DNA from: Planctomycetota bacterium
Lineage (GTDB): Bacteria; Planctomycetota; UBA8108; UBA1146
Direction of reading: 5' to 3'
Assembly: GCA_016776905.1 (NCBI GenBank)
Contig: JADHSM010000005.1
Location: 1-64,000 of the forward strand
DNA: 64,000 nucleotides
Part shown: positions 59,104 to 64,000 of the stretch, piece after piece
Layout of the letters: every line of letters begins with the position of its first letter
Position numbering within the stretch: position 1 is the stretch's first letter
Position numbers and translations under genes: made by a program
Notes under the pieces: model-generated
What the model saw: the letters and a program-made list of their open reading frames with translations, nothing else
Database searches by the model: none
What the model was told of the DNA's origin: nothing

Positions 59104-59546
59104 CAGTTTTCAAACTCGTACAAGTATCCTTGAAAGCTTCTGAGGTGTTCTTCTTCATCGGCGAGCAAGGTGACGCAAATATCTTCAGTGACAGGATCAT
59201 CTCCACAAAGTTTGATGATTTTCTTGTACTGCGTAATCGCGGCAACCTCAGTGTCGATAACCCCTTTGATCACGGCAACCACATCCGTTGACTCTTCTGT
59301 GGGTTGCATCGTTGACTGAGTGGCACTGAAGGACATGCTGCCTGGAATCACACCTCCGATGATATGAATCCTTTTCGCAAGAATCTGTGCGTGCTGGATT
59401 TCTTCCATAACATCGGCAGCAAGAGATTGCTTGATGGGTTCTGCCTGAATCCCAACTAGATTTGTCGAGGCTGCGATGTAACTCATCGTCGTCTCGATCT
59501 CCATCCAGTATGACTTGGTCATTTCCTTGATCAGCACTTCATTCAT
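59100..59546 (-). CDS. Ferritin-like diiron protein
   Basis: This 148-residue four-helix protein resembles bacterioferritin/DPS-like ferritin families. Carboxylate/histidine ligands are visible as EIETT in helix 1, EEIQHAQ in helix 2, [11 protein letters not shown] in helix 3 and DEEEHLRSF in helix 4. No haem-ligand Met is obvious. It could store iron or act on peroxide. AGGAG lies 6 nt before the ATG. Iron storage suits the nearby haem genes, but it is not in their operon. Confidence 0.82.
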   Translation of the reverse strand: MNEVLIKEMTKSYWMEIETTMSYIAASTNLVGIQAEPIKQSLAADVMEEIQHAQILAKRIHIIGGVIPGSMSFSATQSTMQPTEESTDVVAVIKGVIDTEVAAITQYKKIIKLCGDDPVTEDICVTLLADEEEHLRSFQGYLYEFENC

Positions 59547-59612
59547 TATTGCTCCTGACTATTCTTCTACCTATTTGAATCTTCTGATCGTCTGAAGACC
59601 ATCACAAAAAAT

Positions 59613-59643
59613 CGACCGAGACACCCTATGGCAGTCTCGGTCG
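59613..59643 (-). terminator. Rho-independent terminator downstream of leuS
   Basis: A perfect 10-bp stem CGACCGAGAC/GTCTCGGTCG with an 11-nt loop is followed on the minus strand by ATTTTTTGTG. It is about 145 bp past the leuS stop and is in the right orientation for a leader transcript reading from leuS. Confidence 0.85.
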
Positions 59644-59786
59644 TTCCTGAAGACCCGGCACGGAGGCCGATTTCTAGATTTCACGGATTTCGACCAACTC
59701 GGTGCCTCTTTATCCAAGAGCCCGTGGTGGCCTAATGGCATCAGGTGGCTCTTACCAGAACAACCTGCCTGAGAATGCGGTCTGTC

Positions 59787-62198
59787 TTATCTGACGACCA
59801 GATTGACCATTCTTCCCGGGATCCAAACAAACTTCACCAGATCCTTGCCCTCTGTGTACTCCTGAACACGTTCGTCAGCAAGAACAAGTTCTCGAATCTG
59901 TTCTTCTGAAATTTCAGTTTCAACTTCCATACGGGTTCGGACCTTGCCATTGATCTGAACCGGAACCTCCACCTTTGATACCGCTAACCACTGCTCTTCT
60001 GCTTGGGGAAAACTTTCCCAGAGCAGTGAATGGTCATGCCCCAAAACTTGCCATAACTCTTCAGCAAGATGGGGAGCATAAGGAGCAAGGAGAAGACAAA
60101 ACGGTTCCAAGATATCGCGTGGGCGAGATTCTGAAGCCGTCATTTCATTAACAAAGGTCATCATCTGAGAAATAGCGGTATTAAAACTCAAACTCTCAGT
60201 ATCTGAATCCACCTTTGAGATCGTCCTGTGGAGTAATCGCATTTGATCATCATCGGGTTTGGCTTCAAGATCGCGAAGTTGATCATCTTCATCGAAGAAC
60301 AGTCGCCACACGCGGTCTAGGAACCTGCGAGCCCCCATGAGACCCCCAGTGGACCACGGCTTGTCTGCTTCAATCGGCCCCATAAACATCTCATAGACAC
60401 GCAATGCATCTGCACCTTGATCTGAGATAACGTCGAGTGGATCGACAACATTTCCAAATCTCTTCGACATCTTTCGATGATCTTCGCCCAAGATCATCCC
60501 TTGATTAACGAGTTTTGCGTAGGGCTCATCCACCGGACAAACGCCCAGGTCGAAAAGAAATTTGGTCCAAAATCTCGAATATAGCAAATGCCCGACTGCA
60601 TGTTCAGCACCACCCAGATACAAATCCACCGGCATCCATCTTTTTGCCTTCTCTGGATCGACGAGTGTTGTGTTGTTTTTTGGATCAATAAATCTCAGGA
60701 AATAAGCGCTAGATCCGGCACTTCCCGGCATCGTATCGAGTTCTCTACTTCCCGGAGCCCCTGTAGAAGGAACTTCTGTTGAAGCCCAATCTGTGGCTCT
60801 AGCCAAAGGAGATTTACCGGTCCCAGTGGGAGCAAAATCTTCCAAATGAGGAAGTTCAAGTGGCAATGCAGATTCGGGAAGAGGATGTACCTCACCGTTT
60901 TCATCATACACAACAGGAACAGGTTCACCCCAGTATCTCTGACGTGCAAAAATCCAATCTCGCAATCGATAACGAACGATACCTTTTCCGAGATCACGAT
61001 CTTCCAACCAGGAAATCATCTTCGTAATCGCTTCTGATTTGTTGAGTCCGTTGAGGAATCCACTGTTCACCAGCTGGCCATCTCCGGAATACGCCTCAAC
61101 TTGAACGTCTCCTCCGCTGACAACTTCTGTGATGGGAAGATCAAATCTTTTTGCAAAATCCCAGTCACGCTGATCATGGCCAGGAACACACATGATGGCC
61201 CCTGTGCCGTATCCCATGAGAACATAATCAGCAACCCAGATAGGCATCCGATCACCATTCACAGGATTCAAGGCATACGCTCCGGTGAAAACTCCTGTCT
61301 TGCCTGCGTCAGTACCAGATCGTTCGATATCGCTTTTACGTGCCGCTTCTTCCCTGTAGGCATCCACAGCTTCACGATAATCAGCGGATGTGACTTCGTT
61401 GACTAAAAGATGTTCTGGAGAGAGAACGCAAAATGTAGCTCCAAAGAGGGTGTCTGGGCGAGTGGTGAAAACTTCGATAGTCAGTTCCGAACCCTCGATC
61501 TCAAAGGTTGCATCCGCCCCTTCGGAACGACCGATTCGATCTCTCTGCATCGACTTGATCGACTCTGGGAAATCAACCTCATCTAATCCTGCGAGAAGTC
61601 GATCAGCATACGCGGTGATTCTGAGCATCCACTGCTTCATGGGTTGGCGAACGACTTCGTGCCCCCCTCGCTCACTCTTACCGTCGATGACTTCATCATT
61701 AGCCAACACCGTACCCAGAGCAGGGCACCAGTTCACCATCGCTTCTTCTTGATATGCGAGGTCATGTTCGACGAGCTTAAGAAAAATCCATTGGGTCCAG
61801 TGATAATAAGACGGGTCACAGGTTGAGAATTCTCTATCCCAGTCATAGGAGTAACCCATCGCCTGAAGTTGGCGACTAAACATCTCAATGTTTTCTCGGG
61901 TCGAGTTTTCGGGATGAACTCCCTTTTCTATCGCGTATTGCTCTGCGGGCAATCCAAAAGCGTCGTACCCCATCGGATGAAGAACATCGAAGCCCTTCAT
62001 TCGTTTATGTCGAGCAACGATATCACTCGCTGTGTAGCCTTCTGTATGACCCACATGTAATCCGCTTCCCGAAGGATACGGAAACATGTCGAGGACATAG
62101 TACTTCGGCAACTCATTACGATCACCCGCTCGGAACAAGTCATTCTCTTGCCAATGAGCTTGCCAACGCGGTTCAATTTCTTGGGGACTATAGGGCAT
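59787..62198 (-). CDS. leuS: Leucyl-tRNA synthetase
   Basis: LeuS charges tRNA-Leu. The 803-residue class I synthetase has the HIGH-type motif PYPSGSGLHVGH, the KMSKS motif HRKMSKRFGN, and a CP1 editing domain (TTRPDTLFGATFCVL, MGYGTGAIMCVPGHDQRD). Two adjacent ATGs (62201 and 62198) precede PYSPQEIEPRWQ; I use the second because AGGTG lies 6 nt before it. A longer reading adds residues without family support. The downstream stretch contains a structured leader region and a terminator. Confidence 0.96.
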   Translation of the reverse strand: MPYSPQEIEPRWQAHWQENDLFRAGDRNELPKYYVLDMFPYPSGSGLHVGHTEGYTASDIVARHKRMKGFDVLHPMGYDAFGLPAEQYAIEKGVHPENSTRENIEMFSRQLQAMGYSYDWDREFSTCDPSYYHWTQWIFLKLVEHDLAYQEEAMVNWCPALGTVLANDEVIDGKSERGGHEVVRQPMKQWMLRITAYADRLLAGLDEVDFPESIKSMQRDRIGRSEGADATFEIEGSELTIEVFTTRPDTLFGATFCVLSPEHLLVNEVTSADYREAVDAYREEAARKSDIERSGTDAGKTGVFTGAYALNPVNGDRMPIWVADYVLMGYGTGAIMCVPGHDQRDWDFAKRFDLPITEVVSGGDVQVEAYSGDGQLVNSGFLNGLNKSEAITKMISWLEDRDLGKGIVRYRLRDWIFARQRYWGEPVPVVYDENGEVHPLPESALPLELPHLEDFAPTGTGKSPLARATDWASTEVPSTGAPGSRELDTMPGSAGSSAYFLRFIDPKNNTTLVDPEKAKRWMPVDLYLGGAEHAVGHLLYSRFWTKFLFDLGVCPVDEPYAKLVNQGMILGEDHRKMSKRFGNVVDPLDVISDQGADALRVYEMFMGPIEADKPWSTGGLMGARRFLDRVWRLFFDEDDQLRDLEAKPDDDQMRLLHRTISKVDSDTESLSFNTAISQMMTFVNEMTASESRPRDILEPFCLLLAPYAPHLAEELWQVLGHDHSLLWESFPQAEEQWLAVSKVEVPVQINGKVRTRMEVETEISEEQIRELVLADERVQEYTEGKDLVKFVWIPGRMVNLVVR

Positions 62199-62317
62199 CA
62201 TCTTCACCTGAAAGAGTCTGGCTTTGCTGCTATCCCTGAAGGACTCCATCCTCAGAAGTTATGATTCTAAGCAACGATGCGTGCAGAAACCACCCAAGGT
62301 GATATCGAGATAAAAAA

Positions 62318-62349
62318 GTTGCCCCGAAATGAAAACATTCCGAGGCAAC
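62318..62349 (-). terminator. Rho-independent terminator of the EF-hand gene
   Basis: On the minus strand a 14-bp stem (GTTGCCTCGGAATG with two wobble pairs) closes a TTTT loop and is followed by TTTTTTA. It begins about 57 bp past the EF-hand gene stop. Confidence 0.88.
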
Positions 62350-62406
62350 AGGCTCTAAAGGAGGTGAATATCCTCCAAGTGTGGGCAAAATTATTTCGTC
62401 AAGGTT

Positions 62407-63594
62407 TTAGAGAGGAAGGGGGCGAACTCCGGGTTCCGGACGATCTCCGCCGCCGTCGCCACCGCGATCTCCACCGCGACCACCGCCGCGACCGCCTTCT
62501 GGGCGTGGACGACGACCTTCACCGTCTCTATCTCCGCCGCGACCACGTCCGCGACGCATTCCTTCAAGTTCACTTTCATCGATAACACCGTCACCATTGG
62601 CATCCAAGGGAGCCAAACGACCGCGCATTCCTTCGTCTAATTCATCCAGGTCGATAACGCCGTTACCATTGCGATCGAGTCGCTCAATAATGCTTCCGCC
62701 GCGACGACCACCTTCAGGATTGGGACGAGGAGGCCCATCGCCTTCTCCTTCGCCACCCGGTCTAGGACGACGACCCGCTCCCTCCATCAATCCCTCGAGT
62801 TCCTCGAGAGAGATCACGCCATCTCCATTGGTATCAGCAGGACCCAAACGCTCGCCCCAACCTTCCGGAAGCTCATCCTTATCGATGACTCCGTTACCAT
62901 TACGGTCAAGGCGCTCGATGACGCCCTTTGCGCGCTCCGCAGCTCCGCCGCGACGCCTTGGACGATCTTCACCCTCTCCTTCAGGTTCACCACCTTCAGG
63001 TCCTGGGCGATTCCCTCCTCCGAGCATTCCGTCAAGCTCTTCAGGAGTGATCACTCCATCACCATTTCGATCAGCCCGACCGATCCTTCTGCCGAGTGGG
63101 CCACCTTCTTCGAGTTCTTCTTTATCAATCACTCCGTCGCCATTTCTGTCGAGTCGCTCGATGATGGCTCCACCACCACGACGTCCACCTCTACGACGAG
63201 GATTCTCACCCTCTCCTCCACCTTCCGGAGGATTATCAGGTCTGCGTCCTAGTCCCCCGAGTTCTTCACCGGAAATCACACCATCTCCATTGGTGTCTGC
63301 TTCTCCAAGGCGACGACGAATCCCCTCGGGGATTCCCTCAAGTTCTTTTTCATCAATCACACCGTCTCCGTTACGATCAAAGCGATCGATCAGTCCGCCT
63401 CTGCCTTCCCTTCTCGGGGGAGCAGGCGCGGGAGCGGGTGGAGTAGGAGCAGGATCATCTTCACCGGGAGTCACCACGGGTGGCTTAGGTGTGTCAGCAT
63501 CTCCTCCTGGAGTTGGCTTTGGGTCCTGTGCTTGAGTTTGCAAACTAAATACAAGACTCAGTAACACTGTCCAGACAAGTAGCGATTTGTTCAT
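62407..63594 (-). CDS. Secreted protein with eight EF-hand loops
   Basis: This 395-residue exported protein has a signal peptide (MNKSLLVWTVLLSLVFSLQTQA) from the ATG at 63594 (AAAGGA 7 nt upstream). A Pro-rich linker follows. Then come four repeats, each with two canonical EF-hand loops (DRNGDGVIDEKEL, DTNGDGVISGEEL and similar), separated by Arg/Gly/Pro/Glu-rich spacers such as RRRGGRRGGG. The C-terminus is Gly/Arg/Asp-rich low-complexity. I infer extracellular calcium binding or a calcium-responsive polymer; there is no known catalytic motif. Confidence 0.87.
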   Translation of the reverse strand: MNKSLLVWTVLLSLVFSLQTQAQDPKPTPGGDADTPKPPVVTPGEDDPAPTPPAPAPAPPRREGRGGLIDRFDRNGDGVIDEKELEGIPEGIRRRLGEADTNGDGVISGEELGGLGRRPDNPPEGGGEGENPRRRGGRRGGGAIIERLDRNGDGVIDKEELEEGGPLGRRIGRADRNGDGVITPEELDGMLGGGNRPGPEGGEPEGEGEDRPRRRGGAAERAKGVIERLDRNGNGVIDKDELPEGWGERLGPADTNGDGVISLEELEGLMEGAGRRPRPGGEGEGDGPPRPNPEGGRRGGSIIERLDRNGNGVIDLDELDEGMRGRLAPLDANGDGVIDESELEGMRRGRGRGGDRDGEGRRPRPEGGRGGGRGGDRGGDGGGDRPEPGVRPLPL

Positions 63595-63831
63595 CTCTAT
63601 TCCTTTCAGAACATGAAGCATGAAAGTGCATGTTCATTCATAAATTTTGCTTTCGGGACTCAGAACATCTATCGCTAGATGACAGACCCTGATCTGTATC
63701 TTACCCGAATAGTCGTGATTGCTTTGAGAAATATTGCCTCCCGAGGGAGATCCCTATTCTTTCTCTACGTGGGTCATACTCATCAAACACCAGAGTGCTG
63801 ATCAGGTTTCTAGGTTCTTTAAAAAATAGGG
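63595..63831. other. Intergenic region upstream of the EF-hand gene
   Basis: These 237 bp separate the end of folA from the EF-hand gene and should hold the EF-hand promoter. No gene or terminator hairpin stands out. Confidence 0.5.
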
Positions 63832-64000
63832 CTAAATCACTGAATTCGAAGCGGAGACCCGCTTTAGGACCCTGAAACAACAGTCGTGCTGATTTTTCTC
63901 ATCGGCAAATCGATCGCGACGAGAGATCTCTTCCCATTCCTTTAAATCAAGTTCTGGAAAGAATGCGTCTCCCTGAAAATCTCCAGCAACTTCTGTCAAA
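63832..64000 (-). CDS. folA: Dihydrofolate reductase, C-terminal fragment
   Basis: The last 55 codons and stop (TAG at 63832-63834) of a gene whose start is outside the window. It translates to a sequence like the C-terminus of dihydrofolate reductase: GDAFFPELDLKEWEEISRR, then DRFADEKNQHDCCFRVLKR. In the family this is the segment after the active-site fold with the F-P-x-[LI]-D motif and the FADEKN loop. Full length should be about 160-180 residues. The gene makes tetrahydrofolate for thymidylate and methyl transfer. Confidence 0.86.
   Translation of the reverse strand, partial: LTEVAGDFQGDAFFPELDLKEWEEISRRDRFADEKNQHDCCFRVLKRVSASNSVI

Noticed and set aside
59690-59740. Sequence resembling part of Cas9 tracrRNA (GGCACCGAGT)
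   Set aside because: Ten-base coincidence without a cas gene, repeat array or the rest of the tracrRNA fold.
62597-63535. 312-residue open frame on the plus strand opposite the EF-hand gene
   Set aside because: It is Pro/Ser-rich, lacks a ribosome site and exists because the EF-hand gene's biased GC-rich repeat leaves the opposite strand open.

Overview
This window most likely comes from a Planctomycetota bacterium, probably marine. The evidence is the combination of families rather than any single marker. It includes very large secreted HYR-repeat proteins, Planctomycete-style dockerin-like C-termini (FxRxDxNxDG...D.AD), a PVC-type CxxCH protein with a sorbosone-dehydrogenase-like propeller and HEAT repeats, a formylglycine sulfatase, and a LamG/propeller secreted protein. 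No phage, transposase, CRISPR or plasmid gene is seen. Most genes have a readable Shine-Dalgarno sequence, which I used to choose starts.

Layout. 1-7348 (-) is a giant HYR-array protein whose 3' end lies outside the window. 7799-15651 (-) is a tight block, pckA - hemX-like - hemA - hemC - hemD - hemE - hemG, with stop/start overlaps through most of it; hemL (21460, +) supplies the remaining early C5-pathway enzyme. 15828-21227 holds a small unknown protein, a HAD phosphatase, the periplasmic Mo-enzyme MsrP, a secreted propeller protein and a gamma-glutamyltransferase. 22824-35227 (-) is a block of exported proteins: a cohesin-like/dockerin protein, the PVC cytochrome and a second giant HYR protein with 22 repeats. 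A tRNA-Arg(CCT) follows at 35455.

36214-45885 mixes oxidative-stress and envelope functions: katG, a secreted unknown protein, a TlpA-like thioredoxin, a coupled rhodanese/MauE-DoxX pair, a coiled-coil winged-helix protein, a lipoprotein amidase, a SpoU methyltransferase and a nitroreductase. 46044-54123 holds a coupled FAD-dehydrogenase/Cys-cluster pair, an MFS transporter, fluC, an S4 protein coupled to an unusual ArsC-GAF fusion, a sulfatase and a DNA glycosylase. 54221-64000 holds a LamG/propeller protein, fumC, a ferritin-like protein, leuS, an eight-EF-hand secreted protein and the C-terminus of dihydrofolate reductase (folA) at the right edge.

How the genes fit together. Haem production (hemACDEGL, HemX-like) is next to haem users (KatG, the CxxCH protein) and an iron-storage-like protein. 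Several genes concern thiol or methionine redox repair: MsrP, TlpA, rhodanese/MauE and the ArsC-fRMsr-like fusion. The rest is dominated by large calcium-dependent extracellular proteins (HYR, FG-GAP, dockerin, EF-hand). The most unusual items are the ArsC-GAF fusion with all three fRMsr cysteines, the recently expanded HYR array at the left edge, and an orphan tmRNA/tRNA-like 3' end at 51853-51886.
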